Source: Neobacillus mesonae (GTDB taxonomy: Bacteria > Bacillota > Bacilli > Paenibacillales > Paenibacillaceae). From it: a stretch of 64,000 nucleotides of DNA. Positions 36,979-45,828 of the stretch are shown here, one piece after another. The notes below the pieces were generated by a model. That model had not been told where the DNA came from, searched no databases, and worked only from the letters and a program-made list of their open reading frames with translations. The position numbers were made by a program, and so were the translations under genes. The DNA is taken from assembly GCA_023715865.1 (NCBI GenBank), contig JAMBOW010000001.1:248001-312000 (forward strand), written 5' to 3'. Position 1 is the stretch's first letter. Each line of letters starts with the position of its first letter.

Positions 36979-38253
36979 CTATAAAATTTTTGGAATGGCA
37001 TCAACATCACTCTTGGGAGATAAGCTGGAGCTTCGGCTGCTTTTTCGAAAAAAAAGTATAGACAGAGCACCCACTACAACAAATAGCCCTGACATAGCAG
37101 TGGGGGAAAGCCAGGATCCTGCTAACATCCCTAAACTGCCTAGCAGGGAGGCGAGATGATAACTAAGTCCATCAACCGCGAGGTAAGTCGCACGGTGTTT
37201 GTCGGGAACCATTCCTGCAAGCAATGTTTGCCGAACGGGGGCATACATAAGCTCTCCGATCGTCATGATGACTGCAGCTAAGATTAGTATCAGTGCATAA
37301 TTGCTGTAACCTAATAAACCGAAGCCTGCTGTGTACAGAACCATACCTGCCGTCAAGAGCTTGAGATAATGCCACCGTTTAATCCATTTAGATAAAGGAA
37401 GTGCAAAAATGACGACGAGCACCGTATTTAAAGTGATTATTAGACTGAGCATCTGAGTGCCGCCGATATTCCATCCTAGCAGTGTGGTGTGAAATTCGTT
37501 CCTCAGTCTGACAGCAATAAATTTGTCCAGCTGATATTCAAGGGAAAATGCCAGGATGGTTGCTAAAAGAAAGAACATGAATTTCCGGTCTTTAAGTACT
37601 CTAGCATATGCACTTATGATACTTTTTGCAGTGAGTTCAACAGCTAAACCTGTCTTACGAGGTTCTCGTGCTTGATCAGATACTAATGTCTCGCGAATGA
37701 GAAACAGTAGAATAAATAAGGTGAACATGCTTTCAGCGAAGACGAACGTAAACAGGACGAAGCGATAGGACTCGAACAGCAGTCCTCCGACCAATGCTCC
37801 GGCTGCTGCCGCTACATTGACGGTCCAATATTGGAGCCCGTAAACCAGCTGCCGCTCTTTCTCAGTGCTGACATCTACAATCATGGCATGGGCTACGGGA
37901 ACGGTTATGCCGGAACTGATACCGCTGATGATAAACATCATACAGGTGAGTGTGATGGAATCATACCAGGGAGAATTCGCCACTGCCATCCAGAATAGAG
38001 AACAAGCCTGCAAGGTTTGAGCAATAACCATTAAACGCTTACGTCCCAATCGGTCAGATAAATATCCTGCCGTGAGCCCAGAAGCCATGGAGCATAGAAC
38101 GTTGATAACCATCAGAACCCCTGCGTATTCCATTCCAAGTCGGAGACTAAGATAGATGGCCATAAAAGGTAAAATTGATTTGTGAGCAAAGTCTGTACAG
38201 AAATCAGTTATGATACGAATTTGAACATTACGATGTAAATCTGCGAATTTCAT
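36979..38253 (-). CDS. MFS transporter (probable exporter)
   Basis: 424 residues, about twelve membrane helices. The motif GYLSDRLGRKRLMV after helix 2 and a SSGITVPVAHAMIVDVS segment fit drug/sugar efflux MFS proteins (MDR/SetA-like). Divergent from an SgrR-like regulator with a 129-base shared promoter region, which suggests that the regulator controls it. Substrate unknown. Confidence 0.85.
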   Translation of the reverse strand: MKFADLHRNVQIRIITDFCTDFAHKSILPFMAIYLSLRLGMEYAGVLMVINVLCSMASGLTAGYLSDRLGRKRLMVIAQTLQACSLFWMAVANSPWYDSITLTCMMFIISGISSGITVPVAHAMIVDVSTEKERQLVYGLQYWTVNVAAAAGALVGGLLFESYRFVLFTFVFAESMFTLFILLFLIRETLVSDQAREPRKTGLAVELTAKSIISAYARVLKDRKFMFFLLATILAFSLEYQLDKFIAVRLRNEFHTTLLGWNIGGTQMLSLIITLNTVLVVIFALPLSKWIKRWHYLKLLTAGMVLYTAGFGLLGYSNYALILILAAVIMTIGELMYAPVRQTLLAGMVPDKHRATYLAVDGLSYHLASLLGSLGMLAGSWLSPTAMSGLFVVVGALSILFFRKSSRSSSLSPKSDVDAIPKIL

Positions 38254-38382
38254 TTGGGAAACGTCCTTTCAAGGTTGGCTTGATGATGTTCCCGAGTATA
38301 ATAGAATAAAACCTGAAGAAAAACTGTAAATCGAAATCTAAAATTTCATGTTTTAATCAGCAAAGCTTGAGGGGGAAGTGCA

Positions 38383-40230
38383 GTGCAGCTGCTCGATCAT
38401 TATATCCAGCTTCGAAAAGCCATGCCGGGCGTGTCCGAAGGGGAAGAGGTAAAAATTACGATTAGTTCGCTGTCGCAACATCTATGCTGCACCATGCGGA
38501 ACGTAAACCTGCTCATTAAGAGAATGAAGGAAGAGGGATGGTTAGATTGGTATCCCGTTCGGGGCCGTGGTCGCCACTCTACGTTAGTTTGTCACTATTC
38601 ACTAAGAGATGCAGCCAGGAGGGCATTTGAAGACAAGATACAAAGTAACCGGCTAGACGAAGCATTAACCTTGGCATCTGATCTGCCACTCCATATGCGT
38701 TTGGATCTGTTCGGAGGTTTACGTACAGGTCTTGGTCTATATTCATTACAGCGTGCTGGCGGCCGGCAAGACACGTTACGTATTCCACTGGATTCACCTT
38801 TTGTTACGCTTGACCCATCTAGGGTAGCGTTGTGGGGTGAAGCCGGTATAGCCATGGAAATATATGACCGACTGGTTGCGTATGATGCAGAAAACGAACA
38901 ACTGGTTCCGGGATTAGCTCTTGCATGGGAATCCAATGAAGAGGGAAATGAATGGATTTTTTATTTACGTAAAGAAGTATCCTTTCATAACGGAAAAACA
39001 CTTGATGCGATGGATGTGAAGTATACCTTCGAACGTATACTCCAAGATGGAAGTCATCCTGGATTAAATTTGTTCTCACCTATCCTGCAGGTGGATGCAG
39101 ATGACAAACGGATGGTGCGTTTCACTCTGGATGGCCCGCACTTCATGTTTCCAGATATTTTAGCATCCGTTCATGCTTCAATTTTGCCAAAAGATTCTGA
39201 AATGGAATCTGAGCTCCCCATTGGTACGGGACCATACCGGGCAACCCACCATTCCGACCGAATTTTGGTGCTTGATGCTTTCTCAGAGTATTACAGGGGG
39301 CGTCCTGATTTGGACCGTGTAGAGATGTGGCAGCTAAAATTGCCGTTGACGGAAGATACAGCTATTAGGCAAACGTTGTTCCCAGATGGCCAGGCCTGTG
39401 TTATTGAACATCAGGTAAAGGGGGGCGTTTATATGACATTTAACATGCGGGAGCCTGGTCCACAGCAGAATGCCTATTTTCGAGAAGCCATTGGTTATGT
39501 AATGAATGCACAACATCTGCATCATGATATGGGCCGAGCTCATACACAAGTAATTAGCGGATTAGTGGCTGGTCTGAATGAATACGATACATACGAAACT
39601 GATGAGACATCTATGGAATGGGGGAGACGCGAACTTCATTTGGCCAAAGCGTGCTTGCGGAGAAGTGGATACGATGGTCAGGAGCTGCGTGTTTGGGTGG
39701 AGTCAGGACAACAGATGGAGGAAGATATGTGCTGGTTCGCTGAGCGTTGCACTCAGATTGGTGTTAACGTAAAACTGTGTCTCGGAGACCCCGCAAAGGC
39801 CTTGCATGATCCATATGAATTAAGTGGGCATTCATTAATCTATACCGGGGAAGTGTTCGAAGATAATGCAGCGATGGGTGTAATCAGCATGTATTTGCTA
39901 GAAAATTCACTATTTCGATTGGCGATGGACGAGGAGCAGCTGCAGGAGCTCAAACGGGAATGTAAGTGTATAATTTCATCCAGTAGTCAGATAGACCGCA
40001 TGCGACTGCTTGTCCAGTTGGAAAAGCGGCTGATTGGTAAATCACTGTTGATTCCTATGTATCAGATGAGGGAAAAACATGCTTATCATCCCAGTTTGCA
40101 AGACTACCGAGTGACTGCATACGGGCTGCCGGATCTCCGGCGGCTATGGGTAAAACAGGAGAGACGACCGCAGAATGGGAAGAAAATAAATGAATACGAA
40201 CATTACTCTGCATATATTCCTTTGTGGTAG
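38383..40230 (+). CDS. SgrR-family regulator (HTH + solute-binding-like domain)
   Basis: 615 residues from GTG 38383, with GGGGG seven bases upstream. The N-terminal winged helix (ITISSLSQHLCCTMRNVNLLIKRM, residues about 25-50) is followed by a family-5 extracellular-binding-protein-like domain from about 160 to 570 (LAWESNEEGNEWIFYLRKEVSFHNGK, YTFERIL, GTGPYR). With no signal peptide this domain stays inside and should sense a small metabolite. In enteric bacteria SgrR controls the SgrS RNA and the neighbouring SetA exporter; here too an MFS gene is divergent. Confidence 0.88.
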   Translation: MQLLDHYIQLRKAMPGVSEGEEVKITISSLSQHLCCTMRNVNLLIKRMKEEGWLDWYPVRGRGRHSTLVCHYSLRDAARRAFEDKIQSNRLDEALTLASDLPLHMRLDLFGGLRTGLGLYSLQRAGGRQDTLRIPLDSPFVTLDPSRVALWGEAGIAMEIYDRLVAYDAENEQLVPGLALAWESNEEGNEWIFYLRKEVSFHNGKTLDAMDVKYTFERILQDGSHPGLNLFSPILQVDADDKRMVRFTLDGPHFMFPDILASVHASILPKDSEMESELPIGTGPYRATHHSDRILVLDAFSEYYRGRPDLDRVEMWQLKLPLTEDTAIRQTLFPDGQACVIEHQVKGGVYMTFNMREPGPQQNAYFREAIGYVMNAQHLHHDMGRAHTQVISGLVAGLNEYDTYETDETSMEWGRRELHLAKACLRRSGYDGQELRVWVESGQQMEEDMCWFAERCTQIGVNVKLCLGDPAKALHDPYELSGHSLIYTGEVFEDNAAMGVISMYLLENSLFRLAMDEEQLQELKRECKCIISSSSQIDRMRLLVQLEKRLIGKSLLIPMYQMREKHAYHPSLQDYRVTAYGLPDLRRLWVKQERRPQNGKKINEYEHYSAYIPLW

Positions 40231-40232
40231 TA

Positions 40233-40400
40233 GTGTTTCAGATCAATAAGGGGGATCACGTAGAACATATAGATGAATGGAATCCAGAAATTAAAAGATA
40301 CCTTGGATTAGCACCTGGCTGGAGATTTTTAATTGCGAACAATGATGAGGATGTTTGGTTTGACCCAAATGTAATAGAGGCGGATTCAACTAGAGGGTAA
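40233..40400 (+). pseudogene. DUF2185/Imm33-like immunity-protein fragment
   Basis: The frame reads ...EHIDEWNPEIKRYLGLAPGW then RFLIANNDEDVWFDPNV and stops at TAA 40398. 'YLGLAP-GWRFL...D..VWFD' is the C-terminal signature of DUF2185/Imm33-type proteins, often immunity proteins for polymorphic toxins. The N-terminal half and any toxin gene are absent, so it is a remnant starting just behind the SgrR stop. Confidence 0.5.
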
Positions 40401-40429
40401 CTATAATATAATGAATAATACAAGTATCA

Positions 40430-40457
40430 GCTGGTCATTGCGATCGGCTTTTTTTGT
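40430..40457 (+). terminator. Terminator after the immunity-like fragment
   Basis: AGCTGGTC / GATCGGCT-type stem (two G-T pairs), loop ATTGC, followed by TTTTTTTG. Confidence 0.75.
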
Positions 40458-40630
40458 CGCACCTTACGCGATATCTGTATGCGGCTTTTACCGACCTTAT
40501 TTATTGCGTTACATAAGCGATTAGGACGAGCATACAGGTCACTTTACATATTTATGCATGTTCTCCAAACCTTAACCTGACATCTTATTGTCTAGTTTTA
40601 ACGGATATAATGAAGCCTAGAGGTGAGCGG

Positions 40631-41554
40631 ATGCAAATCAGCAGATTATTTCAAGTGGTTTATATTTTATTGGAGAAGGGGACCGTTACGGCAGGAGAGC
40701 TCGCCGAGCGGTTCGAGGTGTCTGTCAGAACGATTTATAGAGACGTTGAGGCTTTAAGCCAGGCCGGAATTCCGATCTATACCAGCCAAGGAAAAGGGGG
40801 CGGCATTTTCCTTTCCGACAGGTTTGTCCTGAACAAATCTTTGCTTTCGGAAAAGGAGCAGGATGAGATCCTTTTTGCCTTACAAAGTTTGTCCGTAGCC
40901 CAATTTTCTGATTCCGATGAGGTTTTCTCGAAGCTGAGCAGCTTGTTCAGGAAGAACAGTTCCAACTGGATTGAGGTGGATTTCTCCTCATGGGGAAGCG
41001 GGCAAAAACAAAAAGAGCTGTATGTCCTGCTGAAACAGGCCATTCTGGTGCATAAAGTGATTTCGTTTACCTACTTGAGCGCGGTCGGAGAACAAAAAAG
41101 CCGGAGAGGCGCTCCAGTGAAACTGCTTTTTAAGGATAGAGCCTGGTACGTAGAGGCCTATAGTTTCGAAAAAAATGCTTTAAGAACCTTTAAAATTACC
41201 AGAATGTCGAATGTTCGATTTTCAGACGGAGAGGGGATTGAGCTTCAAAAGCTTCAGCAGGGCAAGATGGAGTCTTCGGAGACCGAAGTTCCGGTTGATA
41301 AACCTCTGAGGATCGCTCTGGTATTAAGAATAGAACCGGTGGGAGCCTATCGCGTCGTGGATGAGTTTAAGGAAGAGGACATTTCGAAACAAGAAGACGG
41401 TTCTTTCCGGGTCACTTCGGATATGCCTCCGGGCGAATGGCTTTTTCAATATCTTCTTTCCTTTGGAGACTTACTGGAAGTCATCGAACCGGCGTCTGTA
41501 AGACTGGAAATAAAAAACCGAACAGCTAAAATGTTCGAAAAATATTTGAGATAA
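40631..41554 (+). CDS. YafY-type regulator (HTH_11 + WYL domain)
   Basis: 307 residues from ATG 40631, chosen because AGAGGTG precedes it and MQISRLFQVVYILLEKG is the family's usual start (longest frame from 40610). The N-terminal helix-turn-helix VTAGELAERFEVSVRTIYRDVEALSQAG is followed by a WYL ligand-sensing domain (VISFTYLSAVGEQ...PVKLLFKDRAWYVEAYSFEKNALRTFKITRM). Heads a plus-strand operon with SDR, SnoaL-like and Dabb genes, and likely regulates it. Confidence 0.9.
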   Translation: MQISRLFQVVYILLEKGTVTAGELAERFEVSVRTIYRDVEALSQAGIPIYTSQGKGGGIFLSDRFVLNKSLLSEKEQDEILFALQSLSVAQFSDSDEVFSKLSSLFRKNSSNWIEVDFSSWGSGQKQKELYVLLKQAILVHKVISFTYLSAVGEQKSRRGAPVKLLFKDRAWYVEAYSFEKNALRTFKITRMSNVRFSDGEGIELQKLQQGKMESSETEVPVDKPLRIALVLRIEPVGAYRVVDEFKEEDISKQEDGSFRVTSDMPPGEWLFQYLLSFGDLLEVIEPASVRLEIKNRTAKMFEKYLR

Positions 41555-41630
41555 CTGGACACGATGTTGTCAGGTTCTGTTGATTAAACTATCCTTGTAC
41601 CCAACATACGAAGGAGGATTCAGCAGAACG

Positions 41631-42431
41631 ATGGAAAATAGACCGTACTTATTGGATATGAGCAAAGAATTTGCAGGTAAACGAGCTCTGGTGACCGGAG
41701 GAACCCGTGGAATCGGCAGAGCGATCGTAAAGCGTCTGCATGCAGGAGGAGCTGAAGTGATAGCTGCGGCAAGATCGCTGCCCGAAGCGTTACCGGAGGG
41801 AGTAGGGTTCATTCAGGCGGATGTCAGCCTCCCAGAAGGTGTGGATCATATGATTCAGGAAACGATTCGAATGTTCGGCGGACTGGATATTTTGATTAAC
41901 AATGTGGGAGGTTCATCGACCAGCACGGCAGGGGCTTTAGCTATAACAGATGAGGATTGGCAGACGACGTTTAACGCAAACCTGTTCTCATCCGTCCGTC
42001 TCGACCGTGGATTCCTGCCTTACATGGTTGAACAGCAAAATGGAGTGATTGTCCATATATCATCTATTCAGCGTAAATTGCCGGGCAATATGACCATGCC
42101 TTATTCGGCCGCCAAAGCTGCGCTCGTTAATTACAGCAAGAACATCGCGACCCAATTCAGCCCCAAAGGGATAAGGATCAATGTATTAGCACCGGGATTT
42201 ACAGAAACGGAATCTGCGGAATGGTTAATTGAGAGAATGGCTGAACAAGCCGGTACCGACTATCTAACTGCACGACAGCAGTTAATGGACGAGCTTGGCG
42301 GCATTCCTCTCGGCCGGCCGGCCAAACCTGAGGAGGTTGCCGAACTTGCCGCTTTCCTTGCGTCAAGCAGAGCCTCTTATATCACGGGGTGCGAATATGT
42401 TATTGATGGTGGAACCATTCGCACGGTTTAA
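41631..42431 (+). CDS. SDR-family NAD(P)-dependent oxidoreductase
   Basis: 266 residues from ATG 41631, with AAGGAGG 13 bases upstream; a TTG at 41580 would add 17 atypical residues. Rossmann motif T-G-G-T-R-G-I-G (22-29), NNVGG (90-94) and the catalytic set S144/S145, Y158, K162. The ending YITGCEYVIDGGTIRTV is classic. It reduces or oxidises a carbonyl/hydroxyl on an unknown small molecule. Third-position cofactor choice not judged. Confidence 0.92.
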   Translation: MENRPYLLDMSKEFAGKRALVTGGTRGIGRAIVKRLHAGGAEVIAAARSLPEALPEGVGFIQADVSLPEGVDHMIQETIRMFGGLDILINNVGGSSTSTAGALAITDEDWQTTFNANLFSSVRLDRGFLPYMVEQQNGVIVHISSIQRKLPGNMTMPYSAAKAALVNYSKNIATQFSPKGIRINVLAPGFTETESAEWLIERMAEQAGTDYLTARQQLMDELGGIPLGRPAKPEEVAELAAFLASSRASYITGCEYVIDGGTIRTV

Positions 42432-42454
42432 CAAAAAGTAAAGGAGTTGATCTT

Positions 42455-42829
42455 ATGGAGCTGAATCTGCTTCCGCAAGTTATACAAAAGTTTATAGTTG
42501 CTTCCAATAAACCCGATCCAGAAGCTCATGTCGATTGTTTTTCGAAGGATGCTATAGTCCTCGATGAAGGCAAAGAGTGGGTAGGCAAAACCGCTATTAA
42601 AAAATGGAGTGACGAACATCATTTTGCAGCAAATGTAAGGATCGACCCACAAAAGGATAGACAGCATGAGGCGGAAACCATGGTGGTTTTTAAGGTTGAC
42701 GGAGACTTCGACAAAACTGGCCTTCCAGATCCTCTTTATTTAGATTTCTATTTTCAGATACGTAACCATAAGATCAAGCAGCTTGCGATAAAGCTGTCTG
42801 AAGGACCGGAGCAAGCAGAAAAAAACTGA
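42455..42829 (+). CDS. SnoaL/NTF2-like protein
   Basis: 124 residues, 23 bases after the SDR gene, with AAAGGAG before ATG. The cone-shaped NTF2 fold is indicated by helix VIQKFIVASNKPDPEAHVDCFSKDAIVLDEGKEWVGKTAIKKW and by the following strands. Members act as small isomerases, cyclases or binding proteins. Operon context with an SDR suggests metabolism of a xenobiotic or ketone, not proven. Confidence 0.85.
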   Translation: MELNLLPQVIQKFIVASNKPDPEAHVDCFSKDAIVLDEGKEWVGKTAIKKWSDEHHFAANVRIDPQKDRQHEAETMVVFKVDGDFDKTGLPDPLYLDFYFQIRNHKIKQLAIKLSEGPEQAEKN

Positions 42830-42857
42830 TCAAGTAAGGAAATAGGTGAACATAAGA

Positions 42858-43145
42858 ATGATAACAAATCACTTGATGCTGAAGCTGAGGGACCGGAGCC
42901 CGGAGCAGATCAAGCAAGTTCAAACCGTTCTGCTGAGTATGAAAGGGAAGATAAATGTTCTTCTCGAAGTTCAGGCTGAAGTTAATATTCGCCCTGGCCC
43001 TAAAGGGTATGATTTGATCCTGATCACCAAGTTTGCTTCCTTGGAGGATATGGATAAATACCTTACACATCCGTACCACCAGGATATCGCTAAGTTTATT
43101 GGCACGGTTCTGGAAAAGCAGGCATCCGTCTGTTGCTCTATCTGA
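42858..43145 (+). CDS. Dabb-family (stress-responsive A/B barrel) protein
   Basis: 95 residues from ATG 42858; a GTG at 42846 adds four residues but the family starts at MI-T-H/N-x-(V/L)-(L/M)-x-K-L. The dimeric ferredoxin-like barrel pattern includes YDLILITKFASLEDMDKYLTHPYHQDI. Last gene of the YafY operon; related plant and bacterial proteins are stress-induced or act as small cyclases. Confidence 0.88.
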   Translation: MITNHLMLKLRDRSPEQIKQVQTVLLSMKGKINVLLEVQAEVNIRPGPKGYDLILITKFASLEDMDKYLTHPYHQDIAKFIGTVLEKQASVCCSI

Positions 43146-43207
43146 TGAAGTAAGCTTTAATCAGACTATGAGAAATTGGTCTATGGGAAGTTGCAATAGA
43201 TGAGAAG

Positions 43208-43235
43208 TGGCGGCCACATGGCCGCCATTTGTTTT
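43208..43235 (+). terminator. Terminator of the YafY-SDR-SnoaL-Dabb operon
   Basis: TGGCGGCCA / TGGCCGCCA, 9-bp perfect stem with a CA centre, followed by TTTGTTTTC. Confidence 0.85.
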
Positions 43236-43296
43236 CGCTGATAATCCGATACGGTGAACCGTATCACAAGTTGCAATGGAAGCGATAATCATTTCG

Positions 43297-43386
43297 TTAA
43301 CGGGAAACGTTAGCGTAACGACAACAGCCTCATATAAACATTGAATAGTACAGAGCAGTTTTACCGGCTGAAGGCTGCTCTATTTT
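43297..43386 (+). repeat. Dispersed repeat copy D (right arm lost)
   Basis: Left arm GTTAACGGGAAACGTTAGCG at 43297-43316, a longer spacer than other copies, hairpin AGAGCAG (43352-43358) / CTGCTCT (43375-43381) followed by ATTTTC. The right arm has been replaced by the MarR promoter. Confidence 0.8.
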
Positions 43387-43393
43387 CAAGTAG

Positions 43394-43443
43394 TTGACTT
43401 AGTCAAGTAAGGTGGATATAATTCATTTAGTTGACTAAGTCAA
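43394..43443 (+). promoter_or_regulatory. MarR-GNAT promoter bracketed by two operators
   Basis: -35 TTGACT (43394-43399), 17-base spacer, -10 TATAAT (43417-43422). Two near-identical 13-bp palindromes, TTGACTTAGTCAA (43394-43406) and TTGACTAAGTCAA (43431-43443), cover the -35 and the expected start site. The flanking bases also match (TAG upstream, TA downstream). Strong evidence for autorepression by the gene product. Confidence 0.88.
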
Positions 43444-43483
43444 TTAATCCGGCTTGTAGTTCGTTAATTAGGAGGCTTCCCTG

Positions 43484-44416
43484 ATGAGTCAAGAAACATC
43501 TATAATCCCGGTTATTCGAAGATTTAACCGCTTTTACACGAATATTCTCGGGTTGCTCGATAAGCATCTACTAGACAGCGATTTTACCCTTTCGGAAGTT
43601 CGAGTGCTTTATGAAATATCGAATACAGAGCATTGCACTGCCAAAATACTCATCGACATTCTGAGTGTTGACGCAGGCTATTTAAGTCGGATACTCAATC
43701 GGTTTGAAAAGCTTGGGCTAACCTACCGTGTAAAATCTCCGGATGATGGCAGATCATCTTTATTGTACTTATCAAGTCTAGGAGAAGAGACATTGTCAAA
43801 GTTGAACGCCTTGTCCGACGCTCAGATTCGTAGTTTGATCGATAAATTACCAGATCAAAGCAAAAAAAGCATTGCCAAAAATATGACCGCCATAGAAAGG
43901 ATGTTGTCAAACAATTCTGCAGAGCGAAACGTACATATCCGGTCTGAATTGAAACCGGGAGACGTTGGGATGCTTATTCATATGCATGGGTGGATCTATG
44001 CAACTGAATTCGGCTACAACCATTTGTTTGAAGGTTATGTTTGTAAGACATTTTATGATTTGCTCCGTACCTATAACCAGGACAAAGATCGATTCTGGAT
44101 AGCGGAAGTGGACGGTGAGATTGTTGGTAGTATAGCCATTATTGGACATTCGAATGAACATGCGCAGCTCAGGTGGTTTATGTTGCATCCGCAATTTAGA
44201 GGACTCGGACTCGGAAAGTTACTTTTCCTAGAGGCGATCAGTTACTGTAAAAAAGTGGGCTACCAGAGTATCTTTCTTGAAACAACAGAGGACCAGAAAG
44301 CGGCTATTGATATATATAAGAAAGCAGGTTTTAAGAAGATTACCGAACAAGAAAACGAGTCTTGGGGCAAACGTCTCATTGAGCAGACTTATGAGCTTCA
44401 TTTGCAGAATCAATAG
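43484..44416 (+). CDS. MarR-GNAT fusion (regulator with acetyltransferase domain)
   Basis: 310 residues, TTAGGAGGCTTCCCTG before ATG. Residues 1-145 form a MarR winged helix (LSEVRVLYEISNTEHCTAKILIDILSVDAGYLSRILNRFEKLGL... DGRSSLLYLS), and about 155-310 form a GNAT domain with an acetyl-CoA loop (HPQFRGLGLGKLLFLEA) and the ending DIYKKAGFKKI. Such fusions may couple acetylation of a ligand to gene control. Likely binds the twin palindromes just upstream. Confidence 0.93.
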   Translation: MSQETSIIPVIRRFNRFYTNILGLLDKHLLDSDFTLSEVRVLYEISNTEHCTAKILIDILSVDAGYLSRILNRFEKLGLTYRVKSPDDGRSSLLYLSSLGEETLSKLNALSDAQIRSLIDKLPDQSKKSIAKNMTAIERMLSNNSAERNVHIRSELKPGDVGMLIHMHGWIYATEFGYNHLFEGYVCKTFYDLLRTYNQDKDRFWIAEVDGEIVGSIAIIGHSNEHAQLRWFMLHPQFRGLGLGKLLFLEAISYCKKVGYQSIFLETTEDQKAAIDIYKKAGFKKITEQENESWGKRLIEQTYELHLQNQ

Positions 44417-44441
44417 TCATAGAATCACTTGAAAGCGCTCG

Positions 44442-44540
44442 TTAAGCTAACGGGAAACGTTAGTTTAAAACAGCAAAGAGCAGCAGTTATCCGGTTGGCA
44501 GCTGCTCTTTTTCTTTAAGCTAACGGGCAGGTTGTTTAAA
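44442..44540 (+). repeat. Dispersed repeat copy E (best complete copy)
   Basis: Left arm TTAAGCTAACGGGAAACG then TTAGTTTAAA (44442-44469), hairpin AAGAGCAGC (44476-44484) / GCTGCTCTT (44501-44509) with TTTTC tail, right arm TTTAAGCTAACGGGCAGG then TTGTTTAAA (44515-44540). Ends the MarR-GNAT gene 26 bases past its stop. This copy defines the element limits. Confidence 0.9.
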
Positions 44541-44602
44541 AGTGTCACTAATACGTGTATAAAAGTATACTGTTAATTATACTTTATGATTATCAGTAAT
44601 TT

Positions 44603-44616
44603 TTGAAAGCTTTCAA
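44603..44616. promoter_or_regulatory. Palindromic site upstream of the aldo/keto reductase
   Basis: TTGAAAGCTTTCAA is a perfect 14-bp palindrome in the 350-base leader before the AKR gene. It resembles a compact LacI-family/cre site lacking the central CG. No gene is supported in 44541-44891; an AAGGAG at 44650 has no usable start. Confidence 0.4.
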
Positions 44617-44891
44617 GATAAGATATATAACTAGAATTAGGGTAAGATTAAGGAGAGAAATCTTGAGATAACATACAAAGATGAGCATTTATGTATTGTT
44701 TTACGTTAAACCCTTGGCATATTGGATTAACACCACGGGAGACCTCTTATTGGATAAGAAAACGGAAATGCTTTAGATTGATAGAATTGCCAATATCCAT
44801 TATCATGAAAGCGTTATCTGTTAGGAGTTATACCGATTGTATTGTAAAATCCGGTCACTTGACCAACATATCAAATCATGAGGTGAGAAGA

Positions 44892-45779
44892 ATGAAGTAC
44901 AGAAGATTGGGCAAGACCGAACTGGATGTATCCGTTGTTGGCGTGGGCACGTGGCAGTTTGGCGGTGACTGGGGCAAGGATTATACCCAGAAAGAAGTCG
45001 ATGACATTCTCTACCGGGCCAAAGAACTGGGCATTAATCTGATTGATACGGCCGAATGCTACGGACCTCACCATATGTCAGAGAGCTTTATCGGTGATTT
45101 TATGTCCCGGGACCGGCGTGAGGATTGGGTGATTGCAACCAAGTTCGGTCACCAGTGGCATGAGCACTGGACAAATGCTTGGAGCGTGGATCAGATTCGT
45201 GTTCAGCTGGAAGAATCTCTGAAAGCCCTTAGAACGGATTATATCGATTTGTATCAGTTCCATTCCGGATCGGATGAGGCGTTCGAGAACGATGAGCTGT
45301 GGACTATGCTGGACAAGCAGGTGCAGGCTGGTAAAATTCGCAATCTCGGTATCTCAATCGGAAGTAACGATAATCTGCATCAGACAAGTAAGGCTACCGA
45401 GTTGAATGCGAAGGCTATTCAAGTTGTGTATAACCGTCTGGACCTGAAGCCGGAAGAGAGGGTATTTCCATCATGTCAGGAGCAGGATCTTGGTGTGTTG
45501 GCGAGAGTCCCGCTGGCCAGCGGCTACCTGAGCGGCAAATACAAGCCGGGCATCGTGTTCAAAGACAATGTCAGGAAGGGCCACGAGCGCGAAGAGATAG
45601 ATGAGAAGCTGAAGTTGGTCAGTGAAATCCAGAAGAACGAAGTACCTGAAGGTGTCGACATGGCATCGTGGGCTCTTGCCTGGTGTTTGAAGCATCCAGC
45701 CGTTAGCTGCGTCATTCCGGGATGCAAAAGTCCGGAGCAGGTTGAAGCGAACGCCCGGGCGGCAGATCTGGAGTTGTAA
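44892..45779 (+). CDS. Aldo/keto reductase
   Basis: 295 residues from ATG 44892, the family-typical start (MKYRRLGKTELDVSVVGVGTWQFGG), preceded by GAGGTGAGAAG. The longer open frame from 44691 encodes 67 unrelated residues. The catalytic tetrad is D52, Y57, K84 and H124, in the AKR (beta/alpha)8 barrel, with the NADPH-binding end (SCVIPGCKSPEQVEANARA). Reduces aldehydes or ketones of unknown identity. More GC-rich than its leader. Confidence 0.93.
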   Translation: MKYRRLGKTELDVSVVGVGTWQFGGDWGKDYTQKEVDDILYRAKELGINLIDTAECYGPHHMSESFIGDFMSRDRREDWVIATKFGHQWHEHWTNAWSVDQIRVQLEESLKALRTDYIDLYQFHSGSDEAFENDELWTMLDKQVQAGKIRNLGISIGSNDNLHQTSKATELNAKAIQVVYNRLDLKPEERVFPSCQEQDLGVLARVPLASGYLSGKYKPGIVFKDNVRKGHEREEIDEKLKLVSEIQKNEVPEGVDMASWALAWCLKHPAVSCVIPGCKSPEQVEANARAADLEL

Positions 45780-45828
45780 GGGAGCTTGATAGACATAAGT
45801 TAAAACCTAAGATAAAAAGAATCCGTAT

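Noticed and set aside
38254..38382. Possible SgrS-like small RNA between the MFS and SgrR-like genes
   Set aside because: No terminator hairpin or promoter pair for an RNA could be seen in the 129 bases.
44691..44891. 67-residue N-terminal extension of the aldo/keto reductase
   Set aside because: Not like the family, no ribosome binding site; the start at 44892 matches the family and has GAGGTGAG upstream.
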